Positions 52,901 to 60,650 of a stretch of 64,000 bases of DNA are shown in pieces. The notes below the pieces were generated by a model, which saw nothing but the letters and a program-made list of their open reading frames with translations, searched no databases and had not been told where the DNA came from. Origin of the DNA: Opacimonas sp014872805 (GTDB lineage Bacteria > Pseudomonadota > Gammaproteobacteria > Enterobacterales > Alteromonadaceae); the NCBI GenBank assembly GCA_014872805.1, contig WKFN01000015.1, positions 1-64,000 on the forward strand. Direction: 5' to 3'. A program made the translations under genes and the position numbers. Every line of letters starts with the position of its first letter. Position 1 is the stretch's first letter.

Positions 52901-53810
52901 ACCAATAGTCACGCTCAGGACGCATTACCCAATTAAATTCTTCATTTTTAACAATAATACTCTGTTCGTTACTTTGAATTTGGATATCAGTTGGTGCTAC
53001 GTGACCAGTAACTTGAACTATCTGATTATTTTGAATGTCGACCCATGCTGAGCTGGATAAAAGACTCGTTTCAGCAACGTGTTCACGAAATTTGATGGGT
53101 AACAAATCACGCACAGGTAAGGTATCTGCGGCAAAATAAATTTGTCCCTCTAGAGCATGGGCGCCACCGGTCAAAGCGATAGACAAAGTCGCAAGCTCAG
53201 ACTGTGAATCGGCACTCAAAATGCGCCCTATACCAGTGTGTTGATTGTTGCGGTTGAGCCATTTTAGTTCCGCGATGCGGTAGTTTTGTTCATAGCCCTC
53301 TGCAAGGAACTGGATATTGAGGTTGTCGATAGAAAAGTAAGTTAATTGTTCAATAAATAAGGTTTTTAGTAAAGGAACTAAAGCCGCAACATCATCATTT
53401 GTTGTGGCTTGAGCTTGCGTGGGTTGAGGTAATAACGTCACCGCAGCATTGCGCAGCGCAAACTCGTGGGTGATGAGGGTCATCTGGGCAAATGATTCAA
53501 AGACATCTACGCTGATCGTAAGATTCTCGACCATAAAAGCATTTTGAGAGTTATCTAAAATTGATAAGTTGACCAATTCTAAAGTAGGCCCTTGGTTGTC
53601 CCAACTTCCTTGTAGTTGCCCAATGGTTACCTGCGCGTTGAGTCGCTCAGAAAGGTGCTGTGAAAGCTGAAAATTGATACTGTCAACATGAGGTAGACTT
53701 AAGCGTATGGCAGAAAGCAAAACTGCGACCAAGACCACACATAGCGCAAAACTTTGCCACATAAAGGCAATGCTTTTTCGCAAAAAATGGCTGGTATTAC
53801 TTTCGCTCAC
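49950..53810 (-). CDS. yhdP: YhdP family AsmA-like envelope protein
   Basis: A 1286-residue inner-membrane protein with an N-terminal helix (about residues 11-36) and a very large periplasmic region. These are AsmA-like bridge proteins (DUF3971 and AsmA C-terminal domain) thought to carry phospholipids to the outer membrane. Repeated beta-strand patterns fill it, and the C-terminal block MRWTDTPMDFNFENLYGQVDW and YNVSFTPDVTGNLPALMYFM is family-typical. It is near E. coli YhdP (1266) in length. It sits downstream of rng, as in related genomes. Confidence 0.93.
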   Translation of the reverse strand: MSESNTSHFLRKSIAFMWQSFALCVVLVAVLLSAIRLSLPHVDSINFQLSQHLSERLNAQVTIGQLQGSWDNQGPTLELVNLSILDNSQNAFMVENLTISVDVFESFAQMTLITHEFALRNAAVTLLPQPTQAQATTNDDVAALVPLLKTLFIEQLTYFSIDNLNIQFLAEGYEQNYRIAELKWLNRNNQHTGIGRILSADSQSELATLSIALTGGAHALEGQIYFAADTLPVRDLLPIKFREHVAETSLLSSSAWVDIQNNQIVQVTGHVAPTDIQIQSNEQSIIVKNEEFNWVMRPERDYWSVSLNEIDLSVNDIATSTALAGRLYTNGQSDFVLTTPIPMAMFAPILAIINPKAAPIELTGELAEVGLYWLSDKEQAGFLRFANAGWEAQEHVGINNLNVDTYWHRLGSQTAIRSTIDAVDGMLFTGPHTLAEDLEYNELSADIFANIVEDTFVLAPSTLTLKSELTDLFVSAQYNTRLQLHARLEPDTVKNITALLPTQLMGKQTYRYLMRALDTENQTGQVKSATLLWDGVPTDFPFADNSGVFQAQVVIEEADFVFAPDWPMLENLALTLDFVNADLFMYAPSATLGDVTVSDMYASIPGLNSQSVLTIDAQGSGSGFAVSQVMQQSSLAGSLGKVLSENVIVSNVLSAQLNLSIPLSGSKVDAQGSVTFDDNYVFIPNIDTQLKNVSGTLAFDNSNISAPTLTARLLEQMIDLDLSLSQQDSGYQAKIGLSGDFDSALLAEQLNPSYAQLTSGSVPWQAYVDLEFPTNGDFAYAVQLDANLLSSEWYLPPPFAKARELMLTLTGDAKFSQVTTQLDNSVHFTGALPHAEMQFSRAHLRLGNASPLVNMGTGFSISAALDELDVLNWYSAINHLLDSEQVRGNSLFAPPERIFIETDALHIAGQTLHNVGATVKQSDNNWQIELNSDETRAEASLYNDWLGTGVVINAQYVDLPTWSSATESAQIEWQAMNLPPIRFNCNKCRILGNDFGKVVMHTSPNLEGVAIDEFRIEHPEGKLFASGQWLFSGTERLAETQLEGVLDAKDFGQFLKRFNFDSGIVDSSADFDFAMRWTDTPMDFNFENLYGQVDWSLSDGYLTEVSDKGSRIFTLVSFDSLVRKLSLDFRDVFAQGFFYDEISGTMTIEQGVASTQDTLVDGGAGEIEITGFTDLVAQELNYNVSFTPDVTGNLPALMYFMVNPPTAIAALAVNQVLTEAKVFSNINYSVTGTFAEPIIEELGRTSADIQLPARLGAELPDEADRPISELDKQGIPLAEPPSNNGG

Positions 53811-53843
53811 TCAAACGTACTCACTCTACTTTTGTGTATGGTA

Positions 53844-55310
53844 TCACATCATAACGACGTCAAATTTGTCTTGGCTATACAAATGTTCTGTTTGAACTTT
53901 GATTTGCTTCGTCACAAATGCCTCAACCTCTGCCAACATTGGAAACTCTTCACCCATTAATGCATCCGCAACCGCGGGTGCTGCATACACCACAAATTTG
54001 TCCGCATCATAGGCGCGATTAACTCGAACAATTTCTCGCATAATTTCAAAACAAACTGTTTCGATGGTTTTGACTGTGCCTCTACCCTGACACACTGGGC
54101 ATTCATCACACAAAACGTGCTCAAGACTTTCTCGAGTGCGTTTACGAGTCATTTCGACTAAACCTAAAGAGGTAAAACCCATAATATTAATCTTAGCGCG
54201 GTCTTTAGCACATGCCAGAGTTAATGATTGTAAGACACGTTTTTGATGCTCAGGTTCCTCCATATCAATAAAATCGATCAAAATCATTCCACCTAAATTG
54301 CGCAGTCTAAGCTGTCGAGCAATGGCTTGAGTCGCTTCGACGTTGGTGTTAAATATGGTTTGTTCCAAATTGCGATGCCCAACAAAGGCGCCGGTATTAA
54401 TATCTACTGTGGTCATCGCTTCTGTTTGGTCAATGATGAGGTAACCCCCGGATTTAAGATCAACCCGTCGTTTGAGTGCGCGTTGCGTTTCATTTTCGAC
54501 ATCGTACAAATCAAAAATAGGCCGATCACCCATGTACAACATTAATTTGTCAGTTAACTCAGGGACGTATTCGGCAACAAAATCAACGAGCTCTTGATAG
54601 GCAAGTTTCGAGTCAATTTGGATTTTTTCTATTGGTGTGCCAGTAAAATCTCGGATCACACGACGTGCTAAGGGTAAATCCTCAAATAAAACATAGCGTT
54701 TTTTGTCACTGTAGCGGCTTTTGATCTTATCCCACAGACGTCTTAAAAAAGCAGCGTCTTGCTCTAATTCATTACCTGCTACGCCTTCAGCTGCTGTGCG
54801 TAAAATGAATCCACCTTGTTCGTCACACAAAGGAGCAACGAGTTCTTTTAAGCGTTGTCGTTCCGTTTCATCTTCAATTCTCTGAGAGACGCCGACATGC
54901 GTCACTGAAGGCATAAATACCAAATACCGAGAGGGAAGAGTGATATCTGTTGTCAGACGTGCGCCTTTGGTACCGATAGGATCTTTGACCACTTGCACAA
55001 CAATGCTTTGACCTTCTCGCACGAGCTCGCGGATATCTTTTGTAGCAATATTACTTGGCGCTACATCCTCAGCAACTTCAGAGTGAATCGCAATGTCTGA
55101 TGCGTGTAAAAAAGCGGCCTTATCCAAGCCAATATCAACAAAAGCCGCCTGCATACCGGGTAAAACACGGGAAACTTTACCTCGATAAATATTGCCAACC
55201 AGTCCTTTTTTGGTGTGACGTTCGATGTGAATTTCTTGCAAAATACCATTGTCAATCAAAGCCACACGTGACTCAGATGGTGTAACGTTAATTAATAACT
55301 CAGCACTCAT
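53844..55310 (-). CDS. rng: Ribonuclease G
   Basis: A 488-residue endoribonuclease that matures the 16S rRNA 5' end and decays some mRNAs. It has an N-terminal RNase-H-like and S1 domain (LVGNIYRGKVSRVLPGMQAAFVDIGLDKAAFLH), catalytic aspartates in TVDINTGAF and LIDFIDMEEPEHQ, and the zinc-link CDECPVCQGRG that makes dimers. It lacks the long C-terminal scaffold of RNase E, so it is RNase G. Its ATG overlaps the 3' end of maf by 11 bp. Confidence 0.97.
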   Translation of the reverse strand: MSAELLINVTPSESRVALIDNGILQEIHIERHTKKGLVGNIYRGKVSRVLPGMQAAFVDIGLDKAAFLHASDIAIHSEVAEDVAPSNIATKDIRELVREGQSIVVQVVKDPIGTKGARLTTDITLPSRYLVFMPSVTHVGVSQRIEDETERQRLKELVAPLCDEQGGFILRTAAEGVAGNELEQDAAFLRRLWDKIKSRYSDKKRYVLFEDLPLARRVIRDFTGTPIEKIQIDSKLAYQELVDFVAEYVPELTDKLMLYMGDRPIFDLYDVENETQRALKRRVDLKSGGYLIIDQTEAMTTVDINTGAFVGHRNLEQTIFNTNVEATQAIARQLRLRNLGGMILIDFIDMEEPEHQKRVLQSLTLACAKDRAKINIMGFTSLGLVEMTRKRTRESLEHVLCDECPVCQGRGTVKTIETVCFEIMREIVRVNRAYDADKFVVYAAPAVADALMGEEFPMLAEVEAFVTKQIKVQTEHLYSQDKFDVVMM

Positions 55311-55896
55311 CGATAACTCCTACTTTACGCAATAACGCGATACTCTCTACCAATGGTAACCCAACAATCGCGCTATAACTACCTTCGCATGACGCAACAA
55401 ATGCCCCTCCGATACCCTGTATAGCATAACTTCCAGCCTTATCTGCAGGTTCGCCTGTGCGCCAATACGCTCGGGCTTGTGCTTCAGAAATCTTTGTCAG
55501 AGTGACATTTGCGATATTCAAAATAGCGTGACGCTCAATATGTTCCTGGTTAAACCGCACTAGGGCAGTGGCTGTATAAACTTGGTGGGTCTCCCCGCTC
55601 AAAGCCGTCAACATTGTCACGCAATCAGCTTCATCGCAAGGTTTACCCAAAATTTGGTTCTCAAACCCGATACTGGTATCACTGCCCATGACCCACTTGT
55701 TTGGATAAGTGTGAGCAATCACTTCGGCCTTAGCTATTGCTAGCCGATTAACGTAGTCACTAGCGACTTCATCCGGCAAAACAGATTCATCAATATCCGG
55801 CGTCGCGGATGTAAAGGTAAGTCTTTGTTGGGTCAGAAGGTCTATGCGTCTTGGTGAAGAAGAGGCTAGCACAAAATCAGATCGCTGTTGCCACAT
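55300..55896 (-). CDS. maf: Maf-family nucleoside triphosphate pyrophosphatase
   Basis: A 198-residue house-cleaning enzyme hydrolysing dTTP, UTP and modified nucleotides. LASSSPRRIDLL is the phosphate-binding start. WVMGSDTSIGFENQILGKP holds the catalytic Asp. The pattern AGSYAIQGIGGAFVASCEGSYSAIVGLPL is typical of the YhdE (dTTP/UTP) branch. It lies between mreD and rng, the usual place. Confidence 0.96.
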   Translation of the reverse strand: MWQQRSDFVLASSSPRRIDLLTQQRLTFTSATPDIDESVLPDEVASDYVNRLAIAKAEVIAHTYPNKWVMGSDTSIGFENQILGKPCDEADCVTMLTALSGETHQVYTATALVRFNQEHIERHAILNIANVTLTKISEAQARAYWRTGEPADKAGSYAIQGIGGAFVASCEGSYSAIVGLPLVESIALLRKVGVIDEC

Positions 55897-55905
55897 CTAA
55901 TGTCC

Positions 55906-56379
55906 TTAATGTCGCAAGCGTTCTTTGCGAACGCGATTGAGCAACCAAAAGCACCAAGGCCATAAAAACATTGTCGTGGCAATTGGCCAAAAATAATTTA
56001 AGTGAAAAAAGGCATCGTTGAGCCAATGTTGTAACCAAAATAACACCATATTATAAAAGGCGGTATAGAGCCCTAAAATTCCACTTTGTTGCCAGATTGA
56101 ATAATTTTTGAAACGCAAATGATGAATCGATGCGACATACATAACCAGCGAAAACGCCAAAGCGTGCATACCCAAGGTATAGCCTAATAAAACATCTAAG
56201 ACCAGCCCATATAAAAACGCTATGCCAATATTCATATTTTGTGGATGAAACATATTCCAAAACACCAAACCCATCAACAACCAGTCAGGTCGATAAGTAC
56301 CAAAGCTAATGGGCATTGGAATGATTTCAAGTACCGTACACACCAGTAAGGACAAATGAATGTGAATGCGATTGATCAT
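55906..56379 (-). CDS. mreD: Rod shape-determining protein MreD
   Basis: A 157-residue inner-membrane protein of the elongasome with about five helices. It is near E. coli MreD (162) in length. Conserved traits are RPDWLLMGLVFWNMFHPQ and FLYGLVLDVLLGYTLGMHALAFSLVMYV. Its start overlaps the mreC stop by four bases (ATGA). Confidence 0.95.
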   Translation of the reverse strand: MINRIHIHLSLLVCTVLEIIPMPISFGTYRPDWLLMGLVFWNMFHPQNMNIGIAFLYGLVLDVLLGYTLGMHALAFSLVMYVASIHHLRFKNYSIWQQSGILGLYTAFYNMVLFWLQHWLNDAFFHLNYFWPIATTMFLWPWCFWLLNRVRKERLRH

Positions 56380-57233
56380 TGGCCATCCATGCGTTGGGCT
56401 TGATCGCTTAAGGTCGCTTGGGTATCAAGGAGTAGCAAATAGCGGATCCGGTCTAGGCGTGCAAGAGGCGTCGCGTTGACTTGAGCGAAAGGTTTGGATT
56501 CATCGCGCACGATGTCTGAGACAATACCGACAGGGTAACCGGCAGGGAACACTTCACCTAAGCCAGAACTCACTAACAAATCACCAATTTCAACATCTGC
56601 ACTGTGGGCGACGTATTTGATATTTAAACGATTGGTATTACCTGAACCGTTGGCGATAAGGCTCACGTTGTTGCGCAGTATTCTCACTGGGATTGCATGC
56701 GCAATGTCGGTGAGCAGCAAAACTCGGCTATCAGTAGGGGCGATATCACTTATTTGCCCAACAATTCCTTGGTCATCAAGTACGGGTTGCGACAAAAACA
56801 CGCCGTCAAGGGCCCCCTTATTGATCAATACTTGTTGTGAATAGGGGCTATTGTCAACAGCAAGCAGCTCAGCAATGGTTTTTTGAAATTCTGGGGCCAA
56901 AGGCGCATCCATCAAACTTCGCAGCTGGGCGTTTTCTTCCTCAAGGATCTCAAAGCGCTGAGATTTTTCACGAAGTTGCATTATTTCGGAAATCAAAATC
57001 TCTCGTTCGGCTAACAAGTCAGCTTGAGTCACAAACAAGTCAGAGCTTTCTTCCAAAAACTCACCTGGAAGTGATGCGATAAACTTGATTGGGTAGACCA
57101 GTGAATTTAAGGTCACTCGCATCGGTTTAGAGAATTGATAAAGTCCATCAGCGATAAGTAATGAGACCGCACAAACCAGCGCCACAACTAAGCGTGATTC
57201 TAGAGAGGGGCCAATGTTAAATATCGGTTTCAT
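56376..57233 (-). CDS. mreC: Cell shape-determining protein MreC
   Basis: A 285-residue bitopic inner-membrane protein linking MreB to periplasmic wall synthesis. One helix (about residues 13-31) is followed by a coiled coil (LFVTQADLLAEREILISEIMQLREKSQRFEILEEENAQL) and the beta core with LINKGALDGVFLSQPVLDDQGIVGQI. It lies 58 bp after mreB, across a terminator-like hairpin. Confidence 0.97.
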   Translation of the reverse strand: MKPIFNIGPSLESRLVVALVCAVSLLIADGLYQFSKPMRVTLNSLVYPIKFIASLPGEFLEESSDLFVTQADLLAEREILISEIMQLREKSQRFEILEEENAQLRSLMDAPLAPEFQKTIAELLAVDNSPYSQQVLINKGALDGVFLSQPVLDDQGIVGQISDIAPTDSRVLLLTDIAHAIPVRILRNNVSLIANGSGNTNRLNIKYVAHSADVEIGDLLVSSGLGEVFPAGYPVGIVSDIVRDESKPFAQVNATPLARLDRIRYLLLLDTQATLSDQAQRMDGQ

Positions 57234-57260
57234 ATCAACTAACTATGCGATTAAAAAAGC

Positions 57261-57285
57261 AAAAAAGGCAATTTGAGTTGCCTTT
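57261..57285 (-). terminator. Terminator or attenuator between mreB and mreC
   Basis: AAAGGCAA (57264-57271) pairs with TTGCCTTT (57278-57285) across a 6-base loop. On the - strand the stem is followed by a T-rich run (A residues at 57261-57266 on +). It lies 6 bp past the mreB stop, so it should reduce mreCD expression relative to mreB. Confidence 0.7.
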
Positions 57286-57291
57286 GCGTAT

Positions 57292-58335
57292 TTATTCGTA
57301 ACTGAACAAATCACCACCGTGCAAATCAATCAAGTCAAATGCTTGGCCACCCCCACGAGCTACACAGGTCAGCGGATCATCGGCGATCACGACAGGAATC
57401 CCAGTTTCTTCCATGAGCAAACGGTCAAGGTCTTTCAAGAGAGCGCCACCGCCGGTTAGGACCATACCGTGCTCAGAAATATCTGATGCGAGTTCTGGTG
57501 GAGACTGCTCCAACGCGACCATGACAGCCGAAACAATGCCAGTGAGGGGCTCTTGTAGAGCTTCTAAAATTTCGTTGCTGTTAAGTGAAATGCTTCGAGG
57601 TACACCTTCAGCAAGGTTCCGCCCGCGAATTTCAATTTCTTTGACTTCTTCAGCAGGGTACGCAGCACCAATTTCGTGTTTGATTCGCTCAGCCGTTGCC
57701 TCACCAATTAAAGAACCAAAATTGCGGCGCACATAGTTGATAATGGCTTCATCAAATTTGTCTCCGCCGATGCGGACGGAAGATGAATACACTACGCCGT
57801 TCAAAGAGATAATAGCCACCTCTGTGGTACCACCGCCGATATCCACTACCATAGAACCAGTGGGTTCTGATACCGGTAGCCCAGAACCAATGGCGGCAGC
57901 CATGGGTTCATCAATCAAATACACTTCACGAGCGCCGGCACCTTCCGCAGATTCTTTTATAGCTCGTCGTTCGACTTGCGTTGAGCCACACGGGACACAT
58001 ACTAACACTCGCGGCGATGGTAATAGGAAATTATTATCATGAACTTGTTTGATAAAATGCTGAAGCATCTTTTCTGTGACATTAAAGTCGGCAATGACTC
58101 CGTCTTTCATCGGGCGGATGGCTTTTATATTCCCAGGTGTTCGACCTAACATGCGTTTTGCATCACTGCCGACGGCGGCAACACTGCGCGGTGAGCCGGC
58201 ACGTTCTTCACGGATGGCGACTACGGAAGGTTCATTTAGGACAATGCCCTGACCTTTCACATAGATCAATGTATTTGCCGTACCTAAATCGATGGATAGG
58301 TCATTGGAAAAAATGCCACGGAGTTTTTTAAACAT
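57292..58335 (-). CDS. mreB: Rod shape-determining actin homologue MreB
   Basis: A 347-residue filament-forming ATPase directing side-wall growth. Phosphate 1 is SIDLGTANTLIY, phosphate 2 is VVDIGGGTTEVAI, the adenosine block is MVLTGGGALLKDLD, and DEPMAAAIGSGLPV is conserved. Length matches E. coli (347). It heads mreBCD-maf-rng-yhdP. Confidence 0.99.
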   Translation of the reverse strand: MFKKLRGIFSNDLSIDLGTANTLIYVKGQGIVLNEPSVVAIREERAGSPRSVAAVGSDAKRMLGRTPGNIKAIRPMKDGVIADFNVTEKMLQHFIKQVHDNNFLLPSPRVLVCVPCGSTQVERRAIKESAEGAGAREVYLIDEPMAAAIGSGLPVSEPTGSMVVDIGGGTTEVAIISLNGVVYSSSVRIGGDKFDEAIINYVRRNFGSLIGEATAERIKHEIGAAYPAEEVKEIEIRGRNLAEGVPRSISLNSNEILEALQEPLTGIVSAVMVALEQSPPELASDISEHGMVLTGGGALLKDLDRLLMEETGIPVVIADDPLTCVARGGGQAFDLIDLHGGDLFSYE

Positions 58336-58431
58336 GTACAGCCTATTTATAGTTATCTATTACCAGCAATAACGTTGTATTCTAGGGTAAGTTGCAATGA
58401 TTTTCATGTGTTTTTTGCTTCGGCTCTCAAA

Positions 58432-58512
58432 TTACCCAAGCCACTTCTTAAACTCAGTTAATTTTCGTTTACTAACCGGAATGATCGTGCCGTTGGATAA
58501 GGGATCAACCTT
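58432..58512 (-). pseudogene. LytTR DNA-binding domain, C-terminal relic
   Basis: Between mreB and ssb the - strand has 26 codons open after a TAA (58515-58513), ending in TAA at 58434-58432. The translation, including LSNGTIIPVSKRKLTEF and a final KKWLG, matches the C-terminal end of LytTR domains (SNG-xIPVSKRK helix) of AlgR/LytR-type response regulators. There is no start codon or ribosome site, and the receiver domain and the rest of the LytTR domain are missing. I read it as the leftover end of a deleted regulator gene. The remaining bases between 58336 and 58640 hold the mreB promoter region and the ssb terminator. Confidence 0.55.
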
Positions 58513-58567
58513 TTATGAAATCGGCAGTATACCTGTAGTGGGGATAAGCATCGGTTACCGCTTTTAA

Positions 58568-58599
58568 AAAAAGGGCTTGTGTTAACACAGGCCCTTTTT
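58568..58599. terminator. Terminator after ssb
   Basis: A 14-bp stem (58568-58581 with 58586-58599, including one G-T wobble) around a TTAA loop, flanked by A5 and T5 runs, is able to act on both strands. It lies about 40 bp beyond the ssb stop and separates ssb from the LytTR relic and mreB. Confidence 0.9.
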
Positions 58600-58640
58600 C
58601 GTTACAACTAAATGGATTTTCTGTTACTGCCCTCACCGAC

Positions 58641-59138
58641 TCAGAATGGAATATCGTCGTCCATATCAAAGTCAGGTTCACTGACGGGAGGGGTTGGTTT
58701 TTGTGGCGCCGCAGATGGCTGGAATCCACCAGTGTTGCCACCCGCTGGATTGTTGCGTGGCGCACCGCCACCCATATTGCCTCCGCCCATGCCGCTTTCG
58801 CCACGGCTGTCGAGCATTTGCATTTCGTTGGCAACAATTTCTGTAGTGTAACGGTCATTGCCGGATTGGTCTTGCCATTTGCGAGTTTGCAATTTACCTT
58901 CAATGTAAATTTTAGATCCTTTTTTAAGATACTCACCGGCAATCTCAGCAAGACGTCGATACATAACGATGCGGTGCCATTCGGTTTTTTCTTGAGGTTG
59001 ACCTTGTTGATCTTTCCAGGTTTCACTGGTTGCAACACTTAAATTGGCGATTGCGTTCCCGTTTTGCGCGTAGCGTATTTCTGGGTCGTTGCCAAGATTG
59101 CCAACGATGATAACTTTATTAATGCCTCTTGATGCCAT
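58641..59138 (-). CDS. ssb: Single-stranded DNA-binding protein
   Basis: A 165-residue tetrameric protein that coats single-stranded DNA. It has the OB fold (INKVIIVGNLGNDPEIRYAQNGNAIANLSVATSE and WHRIVMYRRLAEIAGEYLKKGSKIYIEGKL), a Gly/Asn/Pro-rich linker, and the conserved acidic tip MDDDIPF that recruits repair and replication partners. It is 14 bp after the MFS gene on the same strand. A long reading frame in another phase over it (58505-59038) is a shadow. Confidence 0.99.
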   Translation of the reverse strand: MASRGINKVIIVGNLGNDPEIRYAQNGNAIANLSVATSETWKDQQGQPQEKTEWHRIVMYRRLAEIAGEYLKKGSKIYIEGKLQTRKWQDQSGNDRYTTEIVANEMQMLDSRGESGMGGGNMGGGAPRNNPAGGNTGGFQPSAAPQKPTPPVSEPDFDMDDDIPF

Positions 59139-59152
59139 GACTCACCTCTGTC

Positions 59153-60508
59153 TTATTGTACGGCTTGTTGTGCTTGCGCGAGATCAAAATGCGTTGTGTC
59201 GACTTTGAGATACGCTGCTTGTTCGGTTTCCACAATGGTAATGTCGACTACGCCATCTAATTGACGCAGTGTATCGCTCAGCTCAGCGACGGACCTTTGT
59301 GCAATATTGACGCTAAGTGTAACCCTTTTAAAGCGGATTTGCCTAGGCAGGCGTGACAATAAAATAAGCCATGCGATGCATACGCCAATGACCACAGTAT
59401 ATAGAACGGCATCAGAAAAGCTACTGACCAATAGTCCGGATAGTGTCCCGCCTAAAAAAGCACCAAAGAACTGACTGCTCGCATAGATTCCCATAGCACT
59501 GCCTTTGGCCCCAGCTGGTGCAATACTCGATACCATTGAGGGTAAGTGAGCTTCTAGATAATTAAAACCAATAAAAAATATCACGCCAATACCGACCAAC
59601 CATGACAACGAAAAGTCGGCAGTGTGATGAACCCACCACAAACCACAAAATGCGCACATCAACAGTATCACGGATAGCAATAGAGTGCTTTTTACCCAAT
59701 GTGCCCCCAACCTAATCAGGACCAATAATCCAACTAACGACACTAACAAAACGGGGAGATACACTTGCCACTGATGGGCTAAGCCGAGTCCTTGAGCATC
59801 GAGCAACACAGGCAATTGAATGAATAAAATCGTAATGAGTAAATGTAGTATACACACACTGACGTTCAACAAGGCGAGTTGAGGATGAAATAACATGCGT
59901 TTGAGCTGAGTCGTTTGCGGTAAAATATCCCCCATCGGGGCAATATTCACGGCATTAGGTACTGCAAAAACAACCAATAGTACGCCAATCAATGCCAATC
60001 CGGCCGTGAGATAAAAAATCCCTGATACCCCTCCGTTATTCGCTAATGCCGGGCCGATCAATAAAGCAAGGTAGAACGATAAGCCAATGCTAATGCCAAT
60101 AATTGCCATCACTTTAGTGCGTTGGTTTTCTCTAGTGACGTCAGCGGCTAACGCCATGACGGCACCCGCAATGGCACCGGCTCCCTGCAGCACTCGACCA
60201 ACGACCAACCACACCATACTCTCAGCCTGAGCCGCTACCAGCGAACCAATGGCAAAGACAATCAGGCCAGCAATTATAACGGGTTTACGGCCAATCTTGT
60301 CAGAAAGCATACCGAACGGGATCTGTAAGATAGCTTGAGTCAGACCGTAACCCCCAATGGCCAGTCCCATGTATAGAGGGGTATAATCGTGATATTGCGA
60401 AGCCAAGATGGCCAAAACAGGCATGACCATAAATAGGCCTAGCATACGGCTCATATAAATTGCAGCAAGTGAAAAGGCCGCTCTTAATTCAGTTGGATTC
60501 AAAATCAT
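59153..60508 (-). CDS. YajR-like MFS transporter
   Basis: A 451-residue inner-membrane major facilitator with twelve helices and a C-terminal soluble domain of about 65 residues (VNIAQRSVAELSDTLRQLDGVVDITIVE), a ferredoxin-like fold that marks the YajR type. Motif A-like GMLSDKIGRKPVI lies between helices 2 and 3. The substrate is unknown; it is a proton-coupled exporter by family. It lies between ssb and the divergent uvrA, a conserved gammaproteobacterial order. Confidence 0.92.
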   Translation of the reverse strand: MILNPTELRAAFSLAAIYMSRMLGLFMVMPVLAILASQYHDYTPLYMGLAIGGYGLTQAILQIPFGMLSDKIGRKPVIIAGLIVFAIGSLVAAQAESMVWLVVGRVLQGAGAIAGAVMALAADVTRENQRTKVMAIIGISIGLSFYLALLIGPALANNGGVSGIFYLTAGLALIGVLLVVFAVPNAVNIAPMGDILPQTTQLKRMLFHPQLALLNVSVCILHLLITILFIQLPVLLDAQGLGLAHQWQVYLPVLLVSLVGLLVLIRLGAHWVKSTLLLSVILLMCAFCGLWWVHHTADFSLSWLVGIGVIFFIGFNYLEAHLPSMVSSIAPAGAKGSAMGIYASSQFFGAFLGGTLSGLLVSSFSDAVLYTVVIGVCIAWLILLSRLPRQIRFKRVTLSVNIAQRSVAELSDTLRQLDGVVDITIVETEQAAYLKVDTTHFDLAQAQQAVQ

Positions 60509-60650
60509 TCAAAAAAGAGTAAAAAGTCCGCGAATTCTACCACAGCTTGACTCAATGTGATCAATACACAGTGGATTGCGTAAAAGTCTCTAATAAAACA
60601 CACATTTATGGCATACTACAGGTTTGCTATTTCTACGCATTTGGTTATCC

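Noticed and set aside
58505..59038. A 177-codon open frame on the - strand over ssb
   Set aside because: It overlaps ssb in another phase, has a low-complexity Lys-rich start, and the ssb frame has all the motifs, including the acidic tip. It is a shadow frame.
60509..60650. A LexA (SOS) box between the MFS gene and uvrA
   Set aside because: No CTGT-N8-ACAG was found. The nearest match, TGTGATCAATACACAG, has the wrong spacing, and it also fails as a CRP site because the half-sites are one base out of register.
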